This document shows, in pieces, positions 1 through 5,397 of a DNA stretch of 5,543 nt (within the stretch, counting starts at the first letter, position 1; each line of letters starts with the position of its first letter). The position numbers and the translations under genes are program-made. The stretch spans positions 1-5,543 of the forward strand of contig CANFHS010000158.1 of NCBI GenBank assembly GCA_947446835.1, written 5' to 3'. A model generated the notes under the pieces. The model worked only from the letters and a program-made list of their open reading frames with translations. It made no database searches and was not told where the DNA came from. The DNA comes from Bacteriovoracaceae bacterium (lineage in GTDB: Bacteria > Bdellovibrionota > UBA1018).

Positions 1-106
1 CGACCTGCAGGCGCTTGCAGGTGGAGCGGGCGGACAGCGTCCGGGCCAGCTCCAGGTAAATCGATTCGAAGGTGGGGCGGATACGGGGTGAGGCGGGCGG
101 GTTCAA
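1..106 (-). CDS. dCMP deaminase family protein, N-terminal part (runs off left edge)
   Basis: Only the first 35 codons lie in the window. The reading gives R-I-R-P-T-F-E-S-I-Y-L-E-L-A-R, then 'ARSTCKRLQV', the N-terminal helix and R-S-T-C-x-R-x-x-V-G signature of ComEB-type deoxycytidylate deaminases. These zinc enzymes convert dCMP to dUMP for dTTP synthesis. The zinc-binding HxE and PCxxC motifs would lie beyond the edge, so activity cannot be judged here. I choose the TTG at 106-104 as start. It overlaps the orn stop as TTGA and is preceded by AGGAG at 119-115 with an 8-base spacer. There is no better start before the conserved segment. The position directly after orn suggests a two-gene transcript with translational coupling. 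The family call rests on about 25 residues; a related zinc-dependent deaminase is the main alternative. Confidence 0.72.
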   Translation of the reverse strand, partial: MNPPASPRIRPTFESIYLELARTLSARSTCKRLQV

Positions 107-657
107 GCGTGGGACTCCTGGGGGGCCGCGGTCTTGCCGGGGATCTGGACAAAGGAAAGGTAATGGGTCAGCTCGGCAATGCTTTCCAGGATGTCGTCGA
201 CTGCCCGGTGCGAGTTGCCCTTCTTGAAATCAATGGAGTATTTCTCGCGAAACACTTCCTTGAACGAGCTGACATCGACCAGCCGGTAGTGCAGCCGCTT
301 GGCCACTTCGGGCAGGTAGCGGTCCACGAAGCGCTTGTCGTTGCCCACTGAATTCCCGGCCAGGACGACCCTTTCCTTGCCCGGGTAATGGCGGCCGATC
401 AGGGCCAGAAGCTCCTGTTCGACCTGGGCCAGGGGCGTTCCGTTCGGCACGGCCGCGGTCAGGCCGCTTTCCCCATGGGTCTTCTTGCACCAGTCATTCA
501 TGCCTTCCAGGACCTGGGGGGGCTGGAAAACCACCCGATGGTACTGTTCCAGGGGCTTGAGCTCCCAGTCGGTGACCACGACGGCCACCTCCAGGATGGA
601 GTCCACGGTGTCATCCAGGCCGGTCATTTCCAGGTCGATCCAGAACAGGCGTTTCAT
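103..657 (-). CDS. orn: Oligoribonuclease (3'-5' exoribonuclease, DEDDh family)
   Basis: A cytoplasmic enzyme that hydrolyses very short RNAs, mainly dinucleotides (including pGpG from c-di-GMP turnover), to mononucleotides. This is known for the family. The 184 residues match the usual Orn length of about 180. Exo motif I is W-I-D-L-E-M-T-G-L-D with D8 and E10. Motif II is 'LAGNSVGNDKRF' with D107. The Y-R-L-V-D-V-S segment is at 124-130. Motif III is 'SHRAVDDI' with H150 and D155. All five DEDDh residues are present, so it should be active, with Mg2+ or Mn2+ as cofactor. L14 matches the wedge leucine next to the active site in known Orn. The ATG at 657-655 puts motif I at residue 6, as in most homologues. 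No strong Shine-Dalgarno precedes it; only AGGG at 671-668 is near. The short tail after about residue 170 is not conserved. It is followed by the overlapping deaminase gene. Confidence 0.97.
   Translation of the reverse strand: MKRLFWIDLEMTGLDDTVDSILEVAVVVTDWELKPLEQYHRVVFQPPQVLEGMNDWCKKTHGESGLTAAVPNGTPLAQVEQELLALIGRHYPGKERVVLAGNSVGNDKRFVDRYLPEVAKRLHYRLVDVSSFKEVFREKYSIDFKKGNSHRAVDDILESIAELTHYLSFVQIPGKTAAPQESHA
115..119 (-). promoter_or_regulatory. Shine-Dalgarno for the TTG start of the dCMP deaminase gene
   Basis: AGGAG on the minus strand lies inside the last codons of orn, 8 bases before the TTG at 106-104. It decides the start of the downstream gene, because no ATG or GTG is present between the orn stop and the conserved deaminase region. 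Confidence 0.6.
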
Positions 658-666
658 TTGGGCTGA

Positions 667-695
667 ACCCTAGTGGAATCCCCGGGTTGGGTCAA
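667..695 (-). promoter_or_regulatory. Putative orn promoter, nearly leaderless
   Basis: On the minus strand, TTGACC (695-690) is a five-of-six match to the -35 consensus. It is followed by a 17-base spacer and TAGGGT (672-667), which keeps the TA...T positions of a -10. Only nine bases separate this -10 from the orn ATG, so transcription would start about three bases before the codon. The AGGG within the -10 could instead act as a weak Shine-Dalgarno with a 10-base spacer, in which case the true promoter lies further upstream. Confidence 0.45.
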
Positions 696-736
696 TCACG
701 GCGGTAGGAAGGCTGTTTTCCGACAATTACGCTTGA

Positions 737-770
737 TTCCCGGGGGTCCTCTTGAGTAAGTACCCCGGAA
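737..770 (+). other. Imperfect hairpin in the fusA leader / intergenic region
   Basis: CCGGGG (740-745) pairs with CCCCGG (763-768), and flanking TT/AA pairs (737-738 with 769-770) can be added across a one-base bulge. The loop is about 17 bases. It lies 46-79 bases before the fusA ATG. It could be a leader structure or a protein-binding dyad, or it may be chance in GC-rich DNA. I found no convincing plus-strand promoter in the 158-base gap between orn and fusA; TTGATT (733-738) is a possible -35 without a good partner. Confidence 0.25.
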
Positions 771-815
771 CATTTCAGCTTTTGGTGCCAGCTAACCCGT
801 TCAGGAGACAGGTTC

Positions 816-2918
816 ATGGGTCGCATTTCAACCGACAAGGTTCGTAACATCGGGATTTCCGCGCACATCGACTCCGGGAAGACGACTCTTTCCGAGCGCA
901 TCCTTTTCTACACCGCCAAGATCCACAAGATCGAGGAAGTGAAAGGGAAGTCGGGCGTCGGCGCCACGATGGACTTCATGGACCTGGAACGTGAAAAGGG
1001 CATCACCATCCAGTCGGCCGCCACCTATTGCGAGTGGAAAGGCTTCAACATCAACCTGATCGACACCCCGGGACACGTCGACTTCACCATCGAAGTGGAA
1101 CGCTCGCTCCGCGTGCTCGACGGCGCCGTGCTGGTGCTGTGCTCGGTGGCCGGCGTGCAGTCGCAGTCCATCACCGTGGACCGCCAGATGAAGCGCTACA
1201 AGGTCCCCCGCATCTGCTTCATCAACAAGATGGACCGCGCGGGCGCCAACCCCTTCCGCGGCGTCCAGATGCTGCGCGAGAAGCTGGCCCACAACGCTCA
1301 CCTCATCACCTACCCGATCGGTGCCGAGGACCAGTTCCAGGGCGTGGTCGACCTCGTCCAGATGAAGGCATTCTACTTCGACGGCGACAACGGTGAGAAC
1401 ATCCGTGAAGAAGCCGTTCCGGCCGAGCTGCTGGAAGAGTGCAAGAAGTACCGCGAAAACCTCATCGCCGCCGTGGGCGAGTTCGACGAGGAAGTCGGCA
1501 TGAAGTACCTGGAAGGCCAGGACATCACCATCGAGGAGATGCGCCGCGCCATCCGCGCTGCCACCCGCTCGCTGAACTTCACCCCGGTGATGACCGGCTC
1601 GGCCTACAAGAACAAGGGCGTGCAGCTGCTGCTCGACGCCGTGACCTACTACCTGCCCAATCCGCACGAGCGCGAGAACGTCGCCCTCGACCAGAACAAC
1701 AACGAAGAGAAGGTGATCCTCAAGTCGGATCCCAAGGCTCCGTTCGTGGCTCTGGCGTTCAAACTGGACGAAGGCCGCTACGGTCAGCTGACCTACATGC
1801 GCGTTTACCAGGGCTCGGTGAAGAAGGGTGACACCATCTTCAACGCGACCAACGACAGGAAGGTCAAGATCCCGCGCATCGTGCAGATGCACGCTGACGA
1901 GATGAACGACGTGGAAGAGGCCCAGGCCGGCGACATCGTCGCCTTCTTCGGCGTGGACTGCGCTTCCGGTGACACCTTCACCGACGGCGCCGTCAAGTAC
2001 ACGATGACCTCGATGTTCATCCCCAACGCGGTGATTTCGCTGGCCATCGCGCCGAAGGACAAGGCTTCGTCGAACAACTTCTCGAAGGCCCTCAACAAGT
2101 TCACGAAGGAAGATCCGACCTTCCGCGTGCACCGTGACGAGGAGTCCGCCCAGACCATCATCAGCGGCATGGGCGAACTGCACCTGGAGATCTACTGCGA
2201 GCGCATCAAGCGTGAGTTCAACTGCGAAGTGATCGTGGGCAAGCCGCAGGTGGCGTTCCGCGAAACGATCACCCAGAAGGGCGACTTCAACTACACCCAC
2301 AAGAAGCAGACCGGTGGTTCCGGTCAGTTCGGCAAGGTGGTGGGTTACATCGAGCCGCTTCCGGCCGATGCTGCCCAGAACTACGAGTTCGTGGACGAGA
2401 TCACCGGTGGTGCCATTCCGCGCGAATTCATCCCGGCTTGCGACAAGGGCTTCCAGGAAGCCGTCAAGGAAGGCCGTCTCATCGGCTTCCCGATCGTCGG
2501 CGTCCGCGTCGTGATCAACGACGGCTCGTACCACGACGTCGACTCGTCGGAACAGGCGTTCAAGACCGCCGCTCTCATGGGCTTCCGTGAAGCCTACGAA
2601 CGCGCCGGCGCCGCCGTGCTCGAGCCGATCATGAAGCTCGAGACCCAGGCTCCGGAAGAGTTCCAGGGTTCGGTCATGGGCCAGATCAACCAGCGCCGTG
2701 GCATGATCCTGAACTCCTCGACCAACGAAGGCTACTGCGTGATCGAAGCCGAAGTCCCGCTCACCGAGATGTTCGGTTACTCGACCGACCTGCGCTCGGC
2801 GACCCAGGGCAAGGGCGAGTTCACCATGGAATTCATGAAGTACTCGCAGGTTCCGCGCAACGTCCAGGAAGACATGGTCAAGAAACACCAGGAGCGCAAA
2901 GCCAAAGAAGGCAAGTGA
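816..2918 (+). CDS. fusA: Translation elongation factor G (spdEFG1/mitochondrial-EFG1 type)
   Basis: A cytoplasmic GTPase that drives ribosomal translocation. At 700 residues it has full family length. The G domain shows G1 'AHIDSGKTT' (16-24), switch I with 'REKGITIQ' (59-66, T64), G3 'DTPGHVDF' (83-90, catalytic H87), G4 'NKMD' (137-140) and G5 'GSAYKNKG' (261-268). Domain II begins near '[16 protein letters not shown]'. Domain III contains 'GMGELHLE'. Domain IV contains '[11 protein letters not shown]' and the tip segment '[12 protein letters not shown]'. Domain V ends with '[19 protein letters not shown]' and a lysine-rich tail. The 'HIDSGKTT' form, instead of 'HVDAGKTT', is typical of mitochondrial EFG1 and its bacterial spdEFG1 relatives. 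The ATG has AGGAG at 803-807 with an 8-base spacer. Codon use strongly favours C-ending and GAA/AAG codons, unlike the next gene, as expected for very high expression. No rpsL, rpsG or tuf is adjacent, and a terminator follows, so it appears monocistronic. Confidence 0.98.
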   Translation: MGRISTDKVRNIGISAHIDSGKTTLSERILFYTAKIHKIEEVKGKSGVGATMDFMDLEREKGITIQSAATYCEWKGFNINLIDTPGHVDFTIEVERSLRVLDGAVLVLCSVAGVQSQSITVDRQMKRYKVPRICFINKMDRAGANPFRGVQMLREKLAHNAHLITYPIGAEDQFQGVVDLVQMKAFYFDGDNGENIREEAVPAELLEECKKYRENLIAAVGEFDEEVGMKYLEGQDITIEEMRRAIRAATRSLNFTPVMTGSAYKNKGVQLLLDAVTYYLPNPHERENVALDQNNNEEKVILKSDPKAPFVALAFKLDEGRYGQLTYMRVYQGSVKKGDTIFNATNDRKVKIPRIVQMHADEMNDVEEAQAGDIVAFFGVDCASGDTFTDGAVKYTMTSMFIPNAVISLAIAPKDKASSNNFSKALNKFTKEDPTFRVHRDEESAQTIISGMGELHLEIYCERIKREFNCEVIVGKPQVAFRETITQKGDFNYTHKKQTGGSGQFGKVVGYIEPLPADAAQNYEFVDEITGGAIPREFIPACDKGFQEAVKEGRLIGFPIVGVRVVINDGSYHDVDSSEQAFKTAALMGFREAYERAGAAVLEPIMKLETQAPEEFQGSVMGQINQRRGMILNSSTNEGYCVIEAEVPLTEMFGYSTDLRSATQGKGEFTMEFMKYSQVPRNVQEDMVKKHQERKAKEGK

Positions 2919-2955
2919 TCCTTCGGCTCTGCCCCTGAGGGAGAGCATGAATTTC

Positions 2956-2994
2956 AGGGCCGACCTCACGCTGTGGGGTCGGCCCTCTGTTTTT
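2956..2994 (+). terminator. Intrinsic terminator of fusA
   Basis: A 14-pair stem is formed by 2956-2969 and 2973-2986, with one G-T wobble (T2966 with G2976) and a GCT loop. It is followed by CTGTTTTT. It starts 37 bases after the fusA stop and ends only 31 bases before the next start codon. Confidence 0.92.
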
Positions 2995-3025
2995 GGATCC
3001 TCGGGGAGCCAGGAGAAGGTGCAAA

Positions 3026-4162
3026 ATGAACCAGGACCGGCAGGGACCCGAACTTGTGCCATCGGCCGACGTGCTGGTCGTTGGCCTGGGGCTGGCGGGA
3101 GCGTGTGTTTCCTGGACCGCGATTCAGGCGGGCCTGAGCGTTTGCGTGGCCGATCCGGGTAGCGAGGCCGACTCGGCCTCGCGCGTGGCGGGCGGGGTGC
3201 TGGACCTGGTTTCGGGGCAGAAGCTGACCCCGGCCTGGCGAGGCATGGAGTTTTTTCGCGCGGCCCGCAGCCTGTACCAGGCTTGGCAGGCGCAGCTGGG
3301 GGTGGAGTTTTACCGGGAGGCGCCCATCTTGCGCAGCTTTGCCTCCTCCGACCAGGCCGCCCTCTGGCAGACCCGCGCGCAGGATTTTGAACGCGCCGGG
3401 ATCCGCGTGCGCCCGGTCGGGCCGGGTGAGCTGCCCATGGGCCTGCGCGCCGAGCACGGCGCCGCCTGGAGCGAGCCTGGGGCATGGATCCAGACGGAGC
3501 GCCTGCTGGACGCCTGGCGGACCGAGTTGGAGCGCCGGGGGGCCTGGGTGGCGCAGACGGTGGCGCCTGCGGATCTGGGCTGGGAGGGCGGACTCTGGCA
3601 CTGGCGGGGTGGCTCGTTCCGGCACCTGGTGCTCTGTACGGGCGCGGCGCTTGCGGCCTGGCCCGGCCTGGAGGCGCAGCCCTGGGGCCGCACTGCGGGC
3701 GAGGTGCTGGACCTGGAGCTGGGCGGGTTGGCTGGCGAACACGTCGCCAAGCGCAAGTTTCAGCTCATCCCGATGGGCGCTGGGCGTTTCCGCTGGGGCG
3801 GCACGTACCGCAATCGGCCCAGCGATTGCCAGCCTTCGGCCTCGGGGCGCGCGCAGCTCGAAGCAGGGCTTTCGGACCTGCTGGCCGGGTGCGAAGCCGG
3901 ACCCGGCGACCGGGTTCCGGAGCTCCGGGCACATCGCGCCGCCTACCGCGGAAACCTGCGGGACCATCTGCCGCTGGTGGGTCGCCTTCCGTCGCAGGAG
4001 GGACGCACGGCCTGGGTGCTGGGGGCATTGGGCAGCAAAGGCGCCCTGTGGGCGCCCCGGTGCGCGGAGCTTTTGCTGGAGCAGCTGCAGGGCCAGGGTG
4101 ATTTGTCAGAATTGCATGGGCTCCTGGGTTGTCGGTTGACGCGTCAAGTCGCGGACGGTTAA
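3026..4162 (+). CDS. FAD-dependent oxidoreductase, DAO family (function unassigned)
   Basis: A 378-residue protein with the D-amino-acid-oxidase fold. The N-terminal Rossmann motif is 'ADVLVVGLGLAG' (14-25), with acidic D43 at the end of the second strand to bind the adenosine ribose of FAD. Next is 'SASRVAGGVLDLVSGQKL' (50-67), which resembles the conserved SAS-x-VAAGL-x-NPxTG-x-x segment of a family of small FAD oxidoreductases I recall from Bacteroidetes and other bacteria. The C-terminal FAD-binding region is 'DHLPLVGRLP' (313-322) and 'GALGSKGALWAPRCAELL' (333-350), comparable with the C-terminal oxidase domain of MnmC and with ThiO/SoxB-type enzymes. No signal peptide is visible, so it is likely cytoplasmic. 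I choose the ATG at 3026, with AGGAG at 3011-3015 (10-base spacer) and AAGG at 3017-3019. A start 33 bases upstream is in frame but lies against the terminator and lacks a site. The substrate cannot be inferred. Codon use is much more G-ending than in fusA, which suggests modest expression. The next gene begins nine bases after its stop. Confidence 0.85.
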   Translation: MNQDRQGPELVPSADVLVVGLGLAGACVSWTAIQAGLSVCVADPGSEADSASRVAGGVLDLVSGQKLTPAWRGMEFFRAARSLYQAWQAQLGVEFYREAPILRSFASSDQAALWQTRAQDFERAGIRVRPVGPGELPMGLRAEHGAAWSEPGAWIQTERLLDAWRTELERRGAWVAQTVAPADLGWEGGLWHWRGGSFRHLVLCTGAALAAWPGLEAQPWGRTAGEVLDLELGGLAGEHVAKRKFQLIPMGAGRFRWGGTYRNRPSDCQPSASGRAQLEAGLSDLLAGCEAGPGDRVPELRAHRAAYRGNLRDHLPLVGRLPSQEGRTAWVLGALGSKGALWAPRCAELLLEQLQGQGDLSELHGLLGCRLTRQVADG

Positions 4163-4171
4163 AGCGGGTCC

Positions 4172-4600
4172 ATGCAAAAAATCATGGTTGTCCTGATGGT
4201 GTCCCTCATTTCGTCCGTCGCGCTCGCCAACGAGTGCTGCAAGGCCGGCAAGAACACGATCTTCTCGATCGTGGATGCCAAAGCCTGGAGCGAAGCCCAG
4301 AAAGCGGGCTCCTACCAGGGCGAACGCTTTGCCAAGACCGGCTTCGTGGACGCGATGGATTCGGCCGCCCAGATCGAATACGTGGCCAACAAGTACTGGA
4401 AGGGCAAGACCGGCGTGCAGGTCCTGTGCATCGACAAGACCCAGGTCAAGGCCGAGATCAAGATGGAGAAGAGCTCGTCGGGCGTGTACCCGCACATCTA
4501 CGGTCCACTCAACGCCAACGCCGTGACCCAGGCCGTGGACCTCACTGCCAAGGCCGATGGCGCTTACGCCGCTCCCGCCACCCTGAAGTGCGGTAACTGA
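4172..4600 (+). CDS. Secreted DUF952-like protein, degenerate at conserved positions
   Basis: 142 residues. Residues 1-19 form a Sec signal peptide (K3, hydrophobic 4-17, cleavage A17-L18-A19 before N20), so the mature protein is periplasmic or secreted. The mature part matches the DUF952 pattern: 'IFSIVDAKAW' (30-39), 'EAQKAGSYQGERFAKTGFV' (41-59), 'AQIEYVANKYWKGKTGVQVL' (66-85) and 'YPHIYGPLNANAV' (106-118). Typical DUF952 proteins lack a signal peptide and carry YHI at the first motif and GFIHCS at the second. Here these read F-S-I (31-33) and G-F-V-D-A-M (57-62), so the conserved His and Cys are gone. Pfam, as I recall, places DUF952 among ADP-ribosyltransferase-like folds. That would make this a likely non-catalytic version. 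Four cysteines (22, 23, 86, 140) could form disulfides outside the cytoplasm. The Shine-Dalgarno is weak (GCGGG), and coupling to the oxidoreductase gene is likely. Codon use is more fusA-like than that of its upstream partner. Confidence 0.8.
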   Translation: MQKIMVVLMVSLISSVALANECCKAGKNTIFSIVDAKAWSEAQKAGSYQGERFAKTGFVDAMDSAAQIEYVANKYWKGKTGVQVLCIDKTQVKAEIKMEKSSSGVYPHIYGPLNANAVTQAVDLTAKADGAYAAPATLKCGN

Positions 4601-4613
4601 ACTTCAACCTCGA

Positions 4614-4639
4614 GGCTCCCGGCCCCCGGGCTGGGAGCC
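4614..4639. terminator. Hairpin between convergent genes, possible bidirectional terminator
   Basis: GGCTCCCGGCC (4614-4624) pairs with GGCTGGGAGCC (4629-4639) through 11 pairs, including one G-T wobble, with a CCCG loop. It fills most of the 42-base gap between two convergent stop codons, where a terminator is expected. No T-run follows on either strand, so efficient intrinsic termination is uncertain. It may act with Rho or protect the 3' ends. Confidence 0.5.
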
Positions 4640-4642
4640 CGC

Positions 4643-5071
4643 TCAACCCGCGTTCTTGCCGTCGCTGCAGCTGCACCCGTGGGTCACGATGACCGTGGCC
4701 GCGACGTCGCAGTACTGGCCGGCCTTCAGGCACTGCTCCGGGTCGCCGTGCATGCCGCACAGGTCGGTCTGGTAGTAACGGACCCCGCCTTTGACCTCGC
4801 TCTGCAGCTCCTGGATTTTTCCGCCCAGGGCCACGCACTCGCCATCGAATTGGGTCAGGCGGCGCGTGATGCGCTTCCGCGCGGCTTCGATCTGCCGCGA
4901 TTTTTCGGCTTCGCTCAGCTTCTGGCAGTCCTCGAGTTTTTCGATGAGCGGGCTATGGGAGATTCGCTGCACGGCGCGGGTGTCGCCGCAGCGGGCAGGT
5001 TCGTTGGCGGATGCGCTGGTAGCGCTGGCCAGGGCGGTAAACCCCAGCAGGACGGCGAATGGGATGGTCAA
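4643..5071 (-). CDS. Secreted eight-cysteine protein of unknown function
   Basis: 142 residues; I do not recognise a family. Residues 1-22 resemble a signal peptide: hydrophobic 'FAVLLGFTALA' and a Ser/Ala-rich region ending S19-A20-S21-A22 before N23. The mature part has eight cysteines (28, 49, 79, 105, 114, 121, 133, 135), an even number that suggests four disulfides in the periplasm or outside. Residues 40-95 are charged and probably helical, rich in E, K, R and Q. The end holds a cysteine cluster, C105 to C135, finishing C-S-C-S-D-G-K. The start is TTG at 5071-5069 with AGGGG at 5083-5079. An in-frame TAA at 5095-5093 blocks any longer version, and no ATG or GTG lies between. Oddly, the resulting n-region has no Lys or Arg. 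Upstream on the same strand, 77 bases away, is a small membrane protein gene that could share its transcript. Confidence 0.75.
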   Translation of the reverse strand: MTIPFAVLLGFTALASATSASANEPARCGDTRAVQRISHSPLIEKLEDCQKLSEAEKSRQIEAARKRITRRLTQFDGECVALGGKIQELQSEVKGGVRYYQTDLCGMHGDPEQCLKAGQYCDVAATVIVTHGCSCSDGKNAG

Positions 5072-5078
5072 GGTTCGG

Positions 5079-5083
5079 CCCCT
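5079..5083 (-). promoter_or_regulatory. Shine-Dalgarno deciding the TTG start of the eight-cysteine protein
   Basis: AGGGG on the minus strand stands seven bases before the TTG at 5071. With the in-frame stop at 5095-5093 it fixes the start, although TTG is an uncommon codon. Confidence 0.55.
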
Positions 5084-5148
5084 GGTTTTGACTTAGGGCG
5101 TCACGAATAGCGTGCGAAATTCCAAATGAGAAGGGGAAACTGGGAGCC

Positions 5149-5331
5149 TCAGTGGGGCTCGTCCGGGTTCCACAGGCCTTGCTCCTTGGCCCGCTCACGG
5201 GCCTTGGCGCGCAGGAAATCCGGGTCGCGGCGTACCCGGTTCTCGAGGCGCCTCAGCCAGATCCAGGCAATTCCGCCGATCACCGACAGGACTGCGAGCT
5301 CGATCAGGATCTGGACCACGACCTCGGACAT
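5149..5331 (-). CDS. Small single-pass membrane protein, 60 residues, unknown
   Basis: Residues 4-26 form one hydrophobic helix ('VVVQILIELAVLSVIGGIAW' plus IWL) interrupted by a single Glu (E11). It is followed by a strongly basic stretch, R27-R28 to R49-range, with 'RRLENRVRRDPDFLRAKARE' at 27-46. By the positive-inside rule the N-terminus would face the periplasm and the charged, probably helical tail the cytoplasm. There is no cleavage site, so it should remain anchored. No family is recognised. The ATG at 5331 has no Shine-Dalgarno; the bases before it are C-rich. The first in-frame stop upstream is TGA at 5376-5374, and no other usual start lies between. A real gene is likely, because the hydrophobic-basic layout is coherent and it fills an otherwise empty stretch. 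It is divergent from the gene at 5381. Confidence 0.6.
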   Translation of the reverse strand: MSEVVVQILIELAVLSVIGGIAWIWLRRLENRVRRDPDFLRAKARERAKEQGLWNPDEPH

Positions 5332-5338
5332 GGGGGTG

Positions 5339-5347
5339 GAGATACCA
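5339..5347 (-). promoter_or_regulatory. Possible extended -10 for the 60-residue protein gene
   Basis: On the minus strand TGG then TATCTC (5347-5339) has the TGn extension and the TAT half of a -10, but poor last positions. Seven bases separate it from the ATG at 5331, so a transcript from it would have almost no leader. No clear -35 is seen. Confidence 0.25.
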
Positions 5348-5361
5348 TGGCCCGGGCAAAA

Positions 5362-5397
5362 ATCGTGATAAACTCATTTCATGAAAAAATTCACGAT
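5362..5397. repeat. Nested palindromes around the start codon at 5381
   Basis: ATCGTGA (5362-5368) and TCACGAT (5391-5397) form a perfect 7-base inverted repeat with a 22-base centre. Inside it, TTTCATGAAA (5377-5386) is a perfect 10-base palindrome that contains the start codon. The outer left arm overlaps the TG of the putative extended -10. The layout resembles an operator, but it may be partly fortuitous. Confidence 0.4.
5366..5374 (+). promoter_or_regulatory. Putative extended -10 for the gene at 5381, leaderless start
   Basis: TGA followed by TAAACT (5369-5374) gives an extended -10 with four of six consensus bases, including TA...T. It ends six bases before the ATG, so transcription would be expected to start on or next to the A of the start codon. 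No Shine-Dalgarno is present upstream of this ATG, which fits a leaderless mRNA. No recognisable -35 is present. Confidence 0.4.

Noticed and set aside
752..850. Possible upstream reading frame from a TTG in the fusA leader, overlapping the fusA start
   Set aside because: The start codon is weak, it has no good ribosome-binding site and its short peptide has no features. The fusA site AGGAG at 803-807 is sufficient.
2947..3162. Small plus-strand frame across the fusA terminator
   Set aside because: It would be translated through the terminator hairpin, has no recognisable domain and conflicts with the FAD gene start.
828..3485. A continuous 885-codon reading frame on the minus strand, antisense to fusA
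   Set aside because: It is the product of fusA's strongly biased C/G-ending codons, which remove stops in the opposite frame. The translation is His/Val/Leu/Asp-rich without domains, while fusA is unmistakable.
3339..4139. Long alternative frames on both strands within the FAD oxidoreductase gene
   Set aside because: GC-rich coding DNA leaves such frames open. Their translations are low-complexity Arg/Ala/Pro/Gly mixtures, whereas the chosen frame has intact FAD-binding motifs.
4679..5110. Plus-strand frame of 143 codons opposite the eight-cysteine gene
   Set aside because: The minus-strand frame has a signal peptide, a positioned Shine-Dalgarno and patterned cysteines. The plus-strand frame shows no domain and a weak start.
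4612..5150. The 9-mer GAGGCTCCC at 4612-4620 and its inverse at 5142-5150, flanking the eight-cysteine gene
   Set aside because: A single 9-base GC-rich match is within chance expectation, and the first copy is explained by the convergent hairpin. It does not indicate a mobile cassette.
5144..5160. Seven-pair hairpin over the stop codon of the 60-residue gene
   Set aside because: No T-run follows on the minus strand, it includes a wobble and lies partly in coding sequence, so it is not convincing as a terminator.
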